Assembly: GCA_037969585.1 (NCBI GenBank)
Contig: JBBKXR010000042.1
Coordinates: forward strand, 1 to 42,066
Direction of reading: 5' to 3'
Source of the DNA: JBBKXR01 sp037969585
Lineage (GTDB): Bacteria; Verrucomicrobiota; Verrucomicrobiia; Verrucomicrobiales; DEV007
DNA length: 42,066 bases
Within the stretch, counting starts at the first letter, position 1. Every line of letters begins with the position of its first letter. Both the position numbers and the translations under genes were made by a program. Below are positions 33,295 through 42,007 of the stretch, in pieces. Below the pieces are notes generated by a model that ran no database searches, had not been told where the DNA came from, and was given only the letters and a program-made list of their open reading frames with translations.

Positions 33295-36200
33295 CCTCAC
33301 CGCACTCGCGCACCGACATCCCCAACGGTTCCGGCTGTTCGCATTTGCCGCGACGGTCACCGCATCGTCGTGTCTGTTGACCCCTCAATTGCACGCGCAG
33401 GGCCTCGACCCCTCAGCATTTCGGAGCGGTATTCCCGACGACGCTGCAACCGCCGTCGCCACGCCCGTCATTACCGGCGCAAAGACCACCGCGTCTGATC
33501 CGCCAGTTCCTGCAACCACTCCAACTGCACCTGTAGTACCCGCAACGCCGACTGCCGAGCACACCTTCAGTGCCGCCGTCGATTCCTACACCGCCGCTCA
33601 ACTACCGCTCCCCGAAGTTGGCGACTACGAACTGCGCATCCTCAATCCCTACCTGCTCGAGTTGAAGCTGGTCACGACTAAGGACAAAGGCAAAGAACCG
33701 AAGCAGTGGAATTTCTTCGATCACGAATCGCGCGAACTGAATCTCCCCGAAGCCCGCGATTTCGACATTCGCTTCGGCGATCAGTCGATCGTCGGAGTCG
33801 TCGCCGAGGTCGGCTACAAGCGCCGCCCCCTCTACGCGCCACATCGCTACTGGGATCCACGCATCGGCAACTGGCTCTTTTTGCAACTCAAACAACCCGT
33901 CCCTGAAGGCACTACCGTCACCGTCAGCGAACGCAGCGGCACGCTCTGGGACTCTGAAAAAGTCACCTTCACGGCCACTAACAACGCCGATCGATTCTCC
34001 CCTGCGATTCACGTCAACCAGGCCGGCTATCAGACCGGCTTCGGCAAACACGCCCGCGCTGGCTACTACCTCGGCGATCTCGGTGCGCTTGAACTACCGG
34101 GAAATGTCGAGTTCTCGATTCTCGACGTCACCACTGGCAAAGAAGTTCACAAAGGCATGACCCGCCCCGCTAACGAGAGTGAATCTGGCAGCGCATTCGA
34201 TGCCTACCAAGACACCATCGTCTGCGATTTCTCCCGCTTCGACACCCCCGGACGCTACGTCATCAGCCTGCCACAACTCGGCCAGTCGCTGCCTTTCGTC
34301 ATCACCGACGGCTACTTCGCCAACATCACCCGCAGCTACGCGCTCGGGCTTTTGCACCAACGCTGCGGCTGTGAAGTTGGCCTGCCGTTCACCCGATTCG
34401 AACACAAAGCCTGTCACGTCGCTCCGCTGAAGATCCCCACCAAACGCGACAAGGGCGCTCAAAAACTGATCGGCTTTCAACAGGACACGCTCGACGACGA
34501 AGTGATGCACCTGCACACCGCGCCACGACTGAAAAACACCGAGGACAGCCTCTATCCGTTCGTCAATAGCGGCACCGTCGACGTCTCGGGTGGCCACCAC
34601 GACGCCGGCGATTACTCGCGTTACGTCCCCAGTTCGTCGCGCTTCATCCACTACTTGATGACCGCCGTCGATTACTTCCCCGGCGCCGAACAACTCGACA
34701 ACCTCGGCATGCCCGAGAGCAGTGACGGCGTCAGCGACCTGTTGCAGATGGCGATGTGGGAAGCCAAATACATTTCCAAAATGCAGGACGACGACGGCGG
34801 CTTTTACTTTCAGGTCTATCCCGAAGACCGTCCCTATGAAGGCGACGTGGCTCCCGACGAAGGCGACCCGCAAATCGTCTTTCCAAAAACCACTGCCTCG
34901 ACCGCGTCCGCCGTGGCCGCGCTGGCAAAAATGGCCTCGTCGCCCGCCTTCCGTGCCACCGATCCGGCGCTCGCGTTTCGCTACGAAGCTCAGGCTCACA
35001 AGGGCTGGAAATTTCTCGAAAAGGCCTGGGCTGAACACGGCATCATCGGTGCCTGGCAGCACCTCGGCATTCCCGCGATGGCCAATCAGGATAAAGATGA
35101 AATCGCCTGGGCCGCGACCGAAATGTTTGTCCTCACCGGGCGCGAAGAAATCCAGAACCTGCTGATAAAAGGTTTCCAACCCGGAGCTGAGGACAACGTC
35201 ATGTGGGGCTGGCGCCGCAAAAACGACGCCTTCGGTGCCGCCATCGATGCCTATGCGCTCGCCGCCGCCAACGGCCGCATTGTCGAAGCGAACATCAATC
35301 AAGGCCACTACAATGCCTGCCTTCGCGAGATCGACAGTTGGGCGCAAGCGCTCGCCAGTTGGACCGCGACCAGCGCCTACGGCGTTTCCTTTCCCGAGCC
35401 CTCGAAAAACTTCCGCACCGCAGGATGGTTCATGGCCGGATCCCAAGGCTTCGATATCGCCGTTTCGGCCGTCCTCAATGACGCCAAAAACGAAGAAGCG
35501 CTCGTTCAGTCGATCATCAGCAATTTCGACTACGAACTCGGCGTCAATCCGATCAATCAGATGCATCTGACCGGACTCGGCTACAAACGCCAGTACGAAA
35601 TCGTTCACCAATGGGCCTTCAACGACGATGCTCAGCTGCCCATGTCCGGCATTCCCCTCGGCGCGCTTCAGCAGGGTTTCCAGTGGATCGACACCTACGA
35701 ATCCGAGCTCGGCGATCTCACCTATCCGCTCGATGGCGACGAAACCGACGCCTACGGATTTTATGATCGCTGGTCAGACGCTTTCAATGTCGCCACCGAA
35801 TTCGTTAACATGCAGCAGGCACAGGGCATTGCCGCAGCAGCTTACTTGATGGGCAAGACGGAAAGCGTGGTTCAACCCTACAAAACCCGCGAAGTCAAGA
35901 TCACCGGACTGCCCGGACGCGTCGTCGAAGATCAGACGCTCAGCCTGACCCTGCGCCCCGGCGATATCGAGGGTGATCCCGTCATCATTTGGGAGAGTTT
36001 TGGCGGCGAACCGCAGCTCGGCCCCGTCTTTCATTTCACCCCGAAGAAAAGCGGACTCATCTGGGTTGCCGTCGAAGTGCAATGGCCCGACGGTCAGCGT
36101 GGCTTTGACAAAATTCGTTTCCCAATCGTATCAGCCAACGCTGCCGAGCCGCGCATTCCCGACCAGTTCACCAGCCTGCATATCGACGCCGACACCCCCG

Positions 36201-36799
36201 GACGTATCGCCGATGCCATGCTGCGCGATTCACAAGGCGAGCTGACCATCAACGGCAGGCCCGATGTCACCCGCGAAAATCTCGCCTGGATGAAAAACCC
36301 CGTGGGCCGAGCGCTTCACTTCAACACCTTTGACGATGAGCTCATTTATCAGTGGAACGATGCCACATCCGCTGCCGCCGAGAACGAAGAAAAGCCCGCC
36401 TCGCTGGAGCTTTCCGCCTGGCTGTATTTTGAAAAATTCCCCCACGGCAAAAAACAGGAAGATATCTTCTACTTCGGCAAAAATGACGACGAGCGCGTCG
36501 CCTCCTTTCATGTCGAGATCTGGAGCGACATCAAGCACATGCGTTTCGTCGTCCAGCAGGATGCCGTCGGCAAACCTGAGCAGACCACCGAATGGATGCC
36601 GATCAATCAATGGCACTTCGTCGAGATCCGCCTGGTCGGTGACGACTACGAACTCGCCGTCAACGGCAAGACCGTCGCCAGCGGCAAACAACAAGCCGCA
36701 AACGTCACCCGCGATACGCTCGACAGCGGCAGTCGCTACTTCAAAATCGGCCAGTTTAAAGGCTATGCCGACGACATCATGGTCCGCGAACGGTTCTGA
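33254..36799 (+). CDS. secreted multidomain glycoside hydrolase family 9 protein
   Basis: A protein of about 1181 residues; GTG at 33254 is the most economical start, though ATG at 33191 or GTG at 33233 are possible. All of these overlap the GT2 gene. A signal peptide (FRLFAFAATVTASSCLL) ends near LHAQ. A Pro/Thr/Ala linker and an unassigned beta domain lead to a CelD-type Ig domain (HVNQAGYQTG) and then a GH9 (alpha/alpha)6 barrel. The barrel has the catalytic aspartates in GGHHDAGDYSRYV (DAGD at 450-453) and the acid Glu in ATEFVNMQQAQG (849). GH9 enzymes cleave beta-1,4-glucans or related glucosides. A second Ig-like domain and a C-terminal LamG/concanavalin-type sandwich (FHFTPKKSG, ASLELSAWLYF, WHFVEIRLVGDDYELAVNG) follow. 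Its place among transferases suggests trimming of the cell's own polymer, or use of environmental beta-glucan; substrate not proven. Confidence 0.85.
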   Translation: MNPLCNLSPPVRASLTALAHRHPQRFRLFAFAATVTASSCLLTPQLHAQGLDPSAFRSGIPDDAATAVATPVITGAKTTASDPPVPATTPTAPVVPATPTAEHTFSAAVDSYTAAQLPLPEVGDYELRILNPYLLELKLVTTKDKGKEPKQWNFFDHESRELNLPEARDFDIRFGDQSIVGVVAEVGYKRRPLYAPHRYWDPRIGNWLFLQLKQPVPEGTTVTVSERSGTLWDSEKVTFTATNNADRFSPAIHVNQAGYQTGFGKHARAGYYLGDLGALELPGNVEFSILDVTTGKEVHKGMTRPANESESGSAFDAYQDTIVCDFSRFDTPGRYVISLPQLGQSLPFVITDGYFANITRSYALGLLHQRCGCEVGLPFTRFEHKACHVAPLKIPTKRDKGAQKLIGFQQDTLDDEVMHLHTAPRLKNTEDSLYPFVNSGTVDVSGGHHDAGDYSRYVPSSSRFIHYLMTAVDYFPGAEQLDNLGMPESSDGVSDLLQMAMWEAKYISKMQDDDGGFYFQVYPEDRPYEGDVAPDEGDPQIVFPKTTASTASAVAALAKMASSPAFRATDPALAFRYEAQAHKGWKFLEKAWAEHGIIGAWQHLGIPAMANQDKDEIAWAATEMFVLTGREEIQNLLIKGFQPGAEDNVMWGWRRKNDAFGAAIDAYALAAANGRIVEANINQGHYNACLREIDSWAQALASWTATSAYGVSFPEPSKNFRTAGWFMAGSQGFDIAVSAVLNDAKNEEALVQSIISNFDYELGVNPINQMHLTGLGYKRQYEIVHQWAFNDDAQLPMSGIPLGALQQGFQWIDTYESELGDLTYPLDGDETDAYGFYDRWSDAFNVATEFVNMQQAQGIAAAAYLMGKTESVVQPYKTREVKITGLPGRVVEDQTLSLTLRPGDIEGDPVIIWESFGGEPQLGPVFHFTPKKSGLIWVAVEVQWPDGQRGFDKIRFPIVSANAAEPRIPDQFTSLHIDADTPGRIADAMLRDSQGELTINGRPDVTRENLAWMKNPVGRALHFNTFDDELIYQWNDATSAAAENEEKPASLELSAWLYFEKFPHGKKQEDIFYFGKNDDERVASFHVEIWSDIKHMRFVVQQDAVGKPEQTTEWMPINQWHFVEIRLVGDDYELAVNGKTVASGKQQAANVTRDTLDSGSRYFKIGQFKGYADDIMVRERF

Positions 36800-36898
36800 C
36801 CTCGACCCCGCCTCTCCAACGCCGACACTCACTTCGATATTCAAGATTCAAGGTTCGGTGTTCAGAGTCCTATCCCGAATACCTTTCCTTCGATCTAA

Positions 36899-38581
36899 GT
36901 GTCCACGCCGGAAATCAAACCCGCTCCCCCGCAAGGCCTGCGCACGATCGCATTCGCGATCGCTGCAGTTTCGGTGGTGCTGCTGTTTCTTGGCGAAACC
37001 GTATGGGTCGGCGACCTGTCCGGCGACGAAGCCAGCCATGTCATCATGGCGCAGAACATCGCCAGCGACTTTGATTACTTCGCGCGACCAAGTATTACTC
37101 CGCTCGGAGACCTCGATGAAAAGCGCAACATCGTCACCTTCCCACCTGGCGATGCGCTGTTGCGCGCCGTCGCGATCAAAATGGTCGGCGACTCGTTCGT
37201 CGGCTCTGCGCTGATCAATGCGCTAGGCTGGGGTGCCTCTCTGTTTTTCATCTATCGAATCGCCCGCCTGCTCGGCCCGGATTCAGCACCGTGGACGCTG
37301 ATCCTCGCCGCCTGTTCTCCGGGCTTGTTCTGGATGTTCAGCTGGCAGGAGGCGGAGCCGACGATGACCGCCTTCGGCCTCGGCGCCACATGGCTGCTGA
37401 CCAGCGGCCACTGGAATCGAAAACTGCTGCGCACCGTGATCGGCGGCGCGCTACTCGGCTTCGCAGTAGTCATCAAAATTTACCTCGTGCTGCCGTTCGT
37501 CGTCGTCGTCGCGGCATGCATCGTCGGGCGCTGGTTTGACGATCTACCACCGTGCAAATTCGACCTGAAGTTCATCGCGCTGGCGACGCTGGGATTCATC
37601 CCTGCGGCCTGCTCGCACCTAATCGCCGTCTGGATTATCGCCCCCAACGAACTGAGCTTTTGGATCGAGCAAGTCTATCTCGGTCCACTGCTTGCCCCCG
37701 ACTCAGCCATCGCACAGAAAATGGAAGGCTACGAGCGATCGGAGGATCTCAATCACCCCTTTTGGTACTACCTCGCCATCCTCTACCGCGACCATTTTGT
37801 CCTCGTGCCGATCCTGCTCGCCGCCGTTCTCGATCCACGGCGACAGTGGCAGGCCTGGCGCCGACCGGAGGCGATTGCGCTGGCAGCTGGTGTTCTGGTG
37901 ATCGCTCTGTGGTCTATCCCCGCTCACAAGGAACCGATTTTTATTCTACCCTCGGTATCCTTTCTCTACCTACTCTGCGGTTGGGCGCTGAATGGTAGTG
38001 CGACAGCGGCGTTAAATCCAAGTCGACGCCTGATCGTACTGTTCGCCACCATCGGTCTCGGCGTGGCGATTATCATTGCTGGATTGGTGGGCATCAAAGC
38101 CGACGACATCACGTCAGCCTACGTCTGGCTGCACAGCATCGCCGCCATCGCTATGATCGGTGCGCTGTTCGCCCCACAACGAATGCGTATCCGATTGGTT
38201 CCCGCGCTATTGGCACTGTTGCTGTTCGCTTATGTCGGCATTTCCCATCAGAGCGCTGAACCGCCAATCAACCGGTACTATGCTGCCGCTCTCGAACCTG
38301 TCCTCGCCGACGCCGAGGTGCGCGAGATTTCCTTTCTCGTCGATGACCTCAACGAACTTCAGGCGCGCCTGCATCGCACCGGCCTGATGTGGAAGGACCT
38401 CACCGAAGAGGAACTCGCCGAGCCCGAAAAGATGCTCGCTGTAGACGGCAAACTGGGCAGCGTCAGGGCATTCATACTCGCCGACGAACAACTCAACGAA
38501 CCACGTTACCGCGCGCTCCACCAGGCGATTCAACAAGTTACCAAACCCAGCGAGTTCAGCGGTCGACTGCTTCTAAGGTAA
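36899..38581 (+). CDS. ArnT-like GT39-type membrane glycosyltransferase
   Basis: A 560-residue GT-C enzyme starting at GTG. The acidic loop-1 motif is SGDEASHVIMAQN, placed like the DE of ArnT and GT39 protein mannosyltransferases. There are about 10-12 transmembrane segments with interspersed loops (SWQEAEPTMTAFGLGATW) and a PAHKEPIFILPSVSFLYL segment typical of ArnT-like C-terminal helices. The soluble C-terminal part (LHRTGLMWKDLTEEELAEPEK) is probably periplasmic. Such enzymes transfer a sugar from a polyprenyl phosphate to an acceptor at the outer face of the inner membrane. It follows the GH9 gene after 99 bases and converges on the small-transporter pair with a 2-base gap. Confidence 0.82.
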   Translation: MSTPEIKPAPPQGLRTIAFAIAAVSVVLLFLGETVWVGDLSGDEASHVIMAQNIASDFDYFARPSITPLGDLDEKRNIVTFPPGDALLRAVAIKMVGDSFVGSALINALGWGASLFFIYRIARLLGPDSAPWTLILAACSPGLFWMFSWQEAEPTMTAFGLGATWLLTSGHWNRKLLRTVIGGALLGFAVVIKIYLVLPFVVVVAACIVGRWFDDLPPCKFDLKFIALATLGFIPAACSHLIAVWIIAPNELSFWIEQVYLGPLLAPDSAIAQKMEGYERSEDLNHPFWYYLAILYRDHFVLVPILLAAVLDPRRQWQAWRRPEAIALAAGVLVIALWSIPAHKEPIFILPSVSFLYLLCGWALNGSATAALNPSRRLIVLFATIGLGVAIIIAGLVGIKADDITSAYVWLHSIAAIAMIGALFAPQRMRIRLVPALLALLLFAYVGISHQSAEPPINRYYAAALEPVLADAEVREISFLVDDLNELQARLHRTGLMWKDLTEEELAEPEKMLAVDGKLGSVRAFILADEQLNEPRYRALHQAIQQVTKPSEFSGRLLLR

Positions 38582-38583
38582 GC

Positions 38584-38922
38584 TCACCCCACCGCCACAA
38601 TCGCCAGTCCGATCGTGATGCCTAACATTCCCACGACTTTTTGACCGGTGATCTGTTCACCGTAAAACAGCGCGGCACCGAGTGGCACGAGAATGAAATT
38701 TAAGCTCAGCCAGGGAAAGGCGTAGCTGAGATCGACGCTCCGCAGAGAAATGATCCATAGCGCAGCGGCGAGAGCGTTGAGTGTCAGCCCGGCCACCGTA
38801 GCGGGTCGGGTCAAAATACTCAGCAAGCCCTTGGATCCCGGGCGGCTCGCGCCCGATTTCATCACCAGTTGAGCACAGGCTCCGAGCAGCACGCTGCCGA
38901 TAATGAAGACGATAGGATTCAT
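38584..38922 (-). CDS. small EamA/SMR-like four-helix transporter, ArnF-like
   Basis: A 112-residue protein of four transmembrane helices: PIVFIIGSVLLGACAQLVMKSGA, TVAGLTLNALAAALWIISLRSV, LSYAFPWLSLNFILVPLGAALFYGEQ and a last helix VVGMLGITIGLAIVAVG. The size, the QLxxKxG motif in helix 1 and the FGE-like end of helix 3 (YGEQ) match the EamA/SMR family including ArnE/ArnF, which form a heterodimeric flippase for polyprenyl-phosphate sugars. The start ATG at 38922 lies in an ATGA overlap with the upstream gene. A longer frame is open upstream but encodes low-complexity Arg-rich sequence, so I used this start. Confidence 0.8.
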   Translation of the reverse strand: MNPIVFIIGSVLLGACAQLVMKSGASRPGSKGLLSILTRPATVAGLTLNALAAALWIISLRSVDLSYAFPWLSLNFILVPLGAALFYGEQITGQKVVGMLGITIGLAIVAVG

Positions 38923-39350
38923 GACCTGCGGGGGCGGGAAACGATCACGATGCCTACGAGGATGACGGCAAGACCGAGGCAACGAGTCGGGCTCAGGGTT
39001 TCGCCGAAAACGATTCGCGCTGCAGCAAACACGACGACGTATTGCAGCGCCGACACCAGGTAGGCCAGCCCGAGGTCCAGCCGGGACAGGCATTTCAACC
39101 AGAGTAGAGTGCCGAGTCCGTACAGCATCAGACCAACGACCACTGCGGGTTGAGTGAACAACGAGACGCCTTGTGAAACCGTTCCTCCCGACCCATTGCC
39201 AACCGTGGCTCCGGCTTTCAGCAAAACTTGAGCGGCTGAACTCAGCGCCACACTGCCGAGCAAAAATCCCCAGCCACTATCAGTGCGCGAAGTCTCGCTC
39301 GAATGCGGGATCACGCCGGTGTGGTGAGTTTGGGTCAAGGGTTCCGCCAT
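38919..39350 (-). CDS. small EamA/SMR-like four-helix transporter, ArnE-like
   Basis: A 143-residue protein with a polar N-terminal leader of about 25 residues and four transmembrane helices (WGFLLGSVALSSAAQVLLKAGA, VVVGLMLYGLGTLLWLKCLS, LGLAYLVSALQYVVVFAAARIVFGE, CLGLAVILVGIVIVS). The QVLLKAG motif in helix 1 and the VFGE end of helix 3 are EamA/SMR signatures. It overlaps the next gene by ATGA, so the two subunits are translationally coupled, as ArnE-ArnF and other paired SMR proteins are. Met at 39350 (10 bases after the upstream GT39 stop) is preferred to one at 39392, which would overlap that gene. Confidence 0.8.
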   Translation of the reverse strand: MAEPLTQTHHTGVIPHSSETSRTDSGWGFLLGSVALSSAAQVLLKAGATVGNGSGGTVSQGVSLFTQPAVVVGLMLYGLGTLLWLKCLSRLDLGLAYLVSALQYVVVFAAARIVFGETLSPTRCLGLAVILVGIVIVSRPRRS

Positions 39351-39360
39351 AGCACAAGAA

Positions 39361-40980
39361 TTACGGGTTCCGTTCAGCGAGGGCGTGTTCATTTAGCTCA
39401 AAGACCTGTGCCCGCAGACCGCCTGACGAGCGAATCTCGTGGCGTCGTTGAAAGCCGGGAAGCGGCTCATCGAGATAGGGCAACAGCGCAGGATTGGCGT
39501 CGCCGAGATAATCCGAGTACAGCACAAGCCAACCATCAGTCCGCTCGCGTATGAAACTCTCTAGCTCGCGTGGGTCGTCGGTATGCAAGCGGACCAAGAA
39601 CGGATGACCACTGCGGAAAGTCGTGTCGCCGATGTGCCCAAAACCGCAGCCGGCGATAGTTTCATCATGCGGCACTTCACGGTCCAACCATGCGGCGAGT
39701 TGCTGGTGCAAGTCGCGTTCGGCTCGAGTGCGAGATCCTTTCCAGACGCTACCGGCACACAAAAACAAAAGCAGGCATGCGCTTACCGCGGCGAAAACGA
39801 CTGATTGCCGAAACTCATTAAATTTGCGCCGTCGGCTCCACCAGGCAACCAACGTGACCAAGCCCGAAGCCGCAAACACATGCACCGGCACGACGATCGG
39901 CATCAGATAGCGCGGCTGCACCGCGTACAGCGAGAAAAATGCCGGAAAGAATGCCAACATCAGGCACGCCGGAATCAGCTCCCGCCGCCAGGCTCGACGT
40001 CGCATCCATGCAACGATCGGAATCAAGGCCAACAACGGCAGCGGCGAAGCGAACAGGCGAACCGCACTCCACGGCAGGGCCGAGCGCAGATTTTTCATCA
40101 GGCGATTTGCCAGGGTCGACAGCTGCACGGCGAAGCCGGGCTCGCTTTGCGCAGCGTTGCCGCCTGCAGCCGGCCCTTCATTTCGCGATTTTTCGATGAT
40201 CCCGTCGGCACCATACACCTCGGCAGCCGCCGCTTCCCGTTCCAGAAAAATGTCGCTGTGCCGAGACAGGTTGCCCATTTTTCCGAACAGCCCATAGCTG
40301 CCGGTGACGGTCAGCGCGACAACAAGGTAAAGCCCGACGCCGAATGCCATGCCGCCAGCGATGGTTGCGGTGTCGCGCAGCTTTTGCTTCCATCCAGCGA
40401 ACGCAAACCACGGAACCAACAGCGTGGCGAACGCCAGCAGCAACGCCTCGTTGCGAGTGGCAAAAGCGAACGCCATCGCCAGTCCGGAAAACGCGCCGTA
40501 AAGCGTCCGCTTTCTTCCCGGAGCCAACAGGAAAAGCTCGCTCAGTCCTAGCATCGCGAGTGCTAACAGCAGACAGTAGAATGTCTCCATATAGCCATTG
40601 GTCGAATAGGCGATCAGCAAGGGATGAAAGGCGCAGAACATGCCGCTGAGCAAGCCGACACGCCGATTGTAGAGCCGAATGCCGATCCATTGAGCGACGC
40701 TGACCAGCAGAACTCCGGGAATCAACGCACCGACAATCGCACACCACTTGACCGATGGAATCAACGCGTAAACCGCCGCCAGCCAAAATGAAAACGCGCC
40801 CAACCAACTGGTGTCGAGTTCACCTTGACCGGTGACCAATTGCATTCCCTGACGAGGATAACCCGTGCCATCACCATAGACGTGTGGACCGGCAAAGAAA
40901 ATAAACGCCAGGCGCAAGGCCAGCGCCAACAAAGCGATGCCGACAAACTCACGTCGCAAGGTAAAGTGCCGATCACTCAT
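39361..40980 (-). CDS. GT39-like membrane glycosyltransferase
   Basis: A 539-residue GT-C enzyme. The start FVGIALLALALRLAFIFFAGPHVYGDGTGYPRQG places an acidic loop-1 residue (YGDGTGY) after the first helix, as in GT39/ArnT-type proteins. There are about 10 transmembrane segments, with a basic cytoplasmic loop (MRRRAWRR), an FFSLYAVQPRYLMPIVVPVHVF segment typical of the family, and a soluble periplasmic C-terminal domain (ELESFIRERTDGWLVLYSDYLG). Its stop is 10 bases before the first SMR gene, and its start overlaps the sulfotransferase stop by one base (TGATG). It would transfer sugar from a lipid carrier at the periplasmic face (inference). Confidence 0.8.
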   Translation of the reverse strand: MSDRHFTLRREFVGIALLALALRLAFIFFAGPHVYGDGTGYPRQGMQLVTGQGELDTSWLGAFSFWLAAVYALIPSVKWCAIVGALIPGVLLVSVAQWIGIRLYNRRVGLLSGMFCAFHPLLIAYSTNGYMETFYCLLLALAMLGLSELFLLAPGRKRTLYGAFSGLAMAFAFATRNEALLLAFATLLVPWFAFAGWKQKLRDTATIAGGMAFGVGLYLVVALTVTGSYGLFGKMGNLSRHSDIFLEREAAAAEVYGADGIIEKSRNEGPAAGGNAAQSEPGFAVQLSTLANRLMKNLRSALPWSAVRLFASPLPLLALIPIVAWMRRRAWRRELIPACLMLAFFPAFFSLYAVQPRYLMPIVVPVHVFAASGLVTLVAWWSRRRKFNEFRQSVVFAAVSACLLLFLCAGSVWKGSRTRAERDLHQQLAAWLDREVPHDETIAGCGFGHIGDTTFRSGHPFLVRLHTDDPRELESFIRERTDGWLVLYSDYLGDANPALLPYLDEPLPGFQRRHEIRSSGGLRAQVFELNEHALAERNP

Positions 40981-41903
40981 CAGGCCTCGGTGCTATCCGA
41001 TGAGAAAAAATGAAATCCGTCAGGCTTCATTTTCAGTACCCCGAAGCCCTCTTCCGTATAGCCAAGACGATCCATCATGCGGATCGCCGCCGGATGCTTT
41101 CGCCAGCCATCGAGCAGTTCCTTCAGAGAGCGATCAGGCGCTTCGTTCTGCCTCCATTTCGAGAGCGCAAAAGTGCTGACCCTGTCGCGTTCATGCACGC
41201 TGTCATCCCAACCTTCGCCGGGATTCTGATTGGTGTATGACGCGTCGAGTTCCTCACTCGAAGCACTCTTGCCCAGTGCATTTAAAAAATAGGCCTTCGC
41301 CGCCTCCGGCGCGGTCACCAGATCTTCATAGCGCAGGACAATGATGCGATCGCCATAGCCGGAATACTGCGCAAACTCAAAAAAGCGCTCGTGCTGCTCG
41401 GTCCAGTAGTCCCAAAATTTCATGTCACGAGGAACCTCTCGATTCTCGTGGTATTTTAGAAAACTGACGATGCAGTCACGCGGATCGCGCACCACGGTCA
41501 CCATCGCTACCTTTCGCCCGCAGGCTCGAAAAATGTTGTCTGCCGAATAGATGTAATGGTTCGACTTATCGACGAGGATCTTTCCTGGCGACTCGTGCGA
41601 CTGCAGCCAGGCTTTCTGAAAGCCGGACGGATCAAAAGCGGTCTGCTGGAAACCCTCGCCCGTGCCGAAGAAGTATTTCAGCACCGTCGTGCCACTGCGC
41701 GGGAAGCCAGTGACATAGACGACCTTGAGGTCGTCGGCAGCGGGTTGGATACCGGTTCCCGCTCCAGCCACCCCGCGACACTCAGCCGGATTCAGCAACG
41801 AGAATCGCCTCTCCCGTGCCTTGCGCACCGCGATGTAACTCTTGGTGAGGCCCTGGCGCATGACGGACGGCATGCAGGTGTAAATAGCGACTTTGATATC
41901 CAC
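40980..41903 (-). CDS. PAPS-dependent sulfotransferase
   Basis: A 307-residue protein, starting at GTG, with sulfotransferase motifs. VVYVTGFPRSGTTVLKYFF (GFPRSGTT at 66-73) is the 5'-phosphosulfate-binding loop, and VVRDPRDCIVSFLKY (about 138-151) is the 3'-phosphate-binding segment with conserved Arg and Ser. Later RYEDLVTAPEAA is the usual conserved loop. It transfers a sulfuryl group from PAPS to a hydroxyl or amino group; given the neighbouring glycosyltransferases, a polysaccharide or glycolipid is the likely acceptor. No signal peptide is obvious, so it probably acts in the cytoplasm before export. It leads a four-gene operon with the GT39-like and SMR genes. Confidence 0.88.
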   Translation of the reverse strand: MDIKVAIYTCMPSVMRQGLTKSYIAVRKARERRFSLLNPAECRGVAGAGTGIQPAADDLKVVYVTGFPRSGTTVLKYFFGTGEGFQQTAFDPSGFQKAWLQSHESPGKILVDKSNHYIYSADNIFRACGRKVAMVTVVRDPRDCIVSFLKYHENREVPRDMKFWDYWTEQHERFFEFAQYSGYGDRIIVLRYEDLVTAPEAAKAYFLNALGKSASSEELDASYTNQNPGEGWDDSVHERDRVSTFALSKWRQNEAPDRSLKELLDGWRKHPAAIRMMDRLGYTEEGFGVLKMKPDGFHFFSSDSTEA

Positions 41904-41969
41904 AATTTTATGAAAATTCTCTTTTTATTATTTTTCATACTCATTATCAATATTTTTTCGAATATCGAG

Positions 41970-42007
41970 GGCGGCGGCATCGTCATTTCGGCGATCCGCC
42001 GCCTTTT
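41970..42007 (+). terminator. strong hairpin with T-run at right edge
   Basis: GGCGGCGG (41970-41977) and CCGCCGCC (41996-42003) pair, with ATCG/CGAT (41979-41982 with 41992-41995) extending the stem across one bulged C, and TTTT follows. The T-run favours rightward transcripts, although no rightward gene is visible here; it may instead shape the 5' region of the sulfotransferase transcript. Just left of it the sequence (41904-41960) is very A/T-rich and probably holds the sulfotransferase promoter (TTGATA on the minus strand). Confidence 0.4.

Noticed and set aside
34094..35611. 505-codon open frame on the minus strand opposite the GH9 gene
   Set aside because: It is antisense to the clear GH9 barrel, has no recognisable domain and its composition (Val/Asp/Gly-rich) is that of a GC-rich shadow frame.
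39805..40551. 248-codon + strand frame opposite the GT39-like gene
   Set aside because: Arg/Gln/His-rich shadow of a clear polytopic membrane protein.
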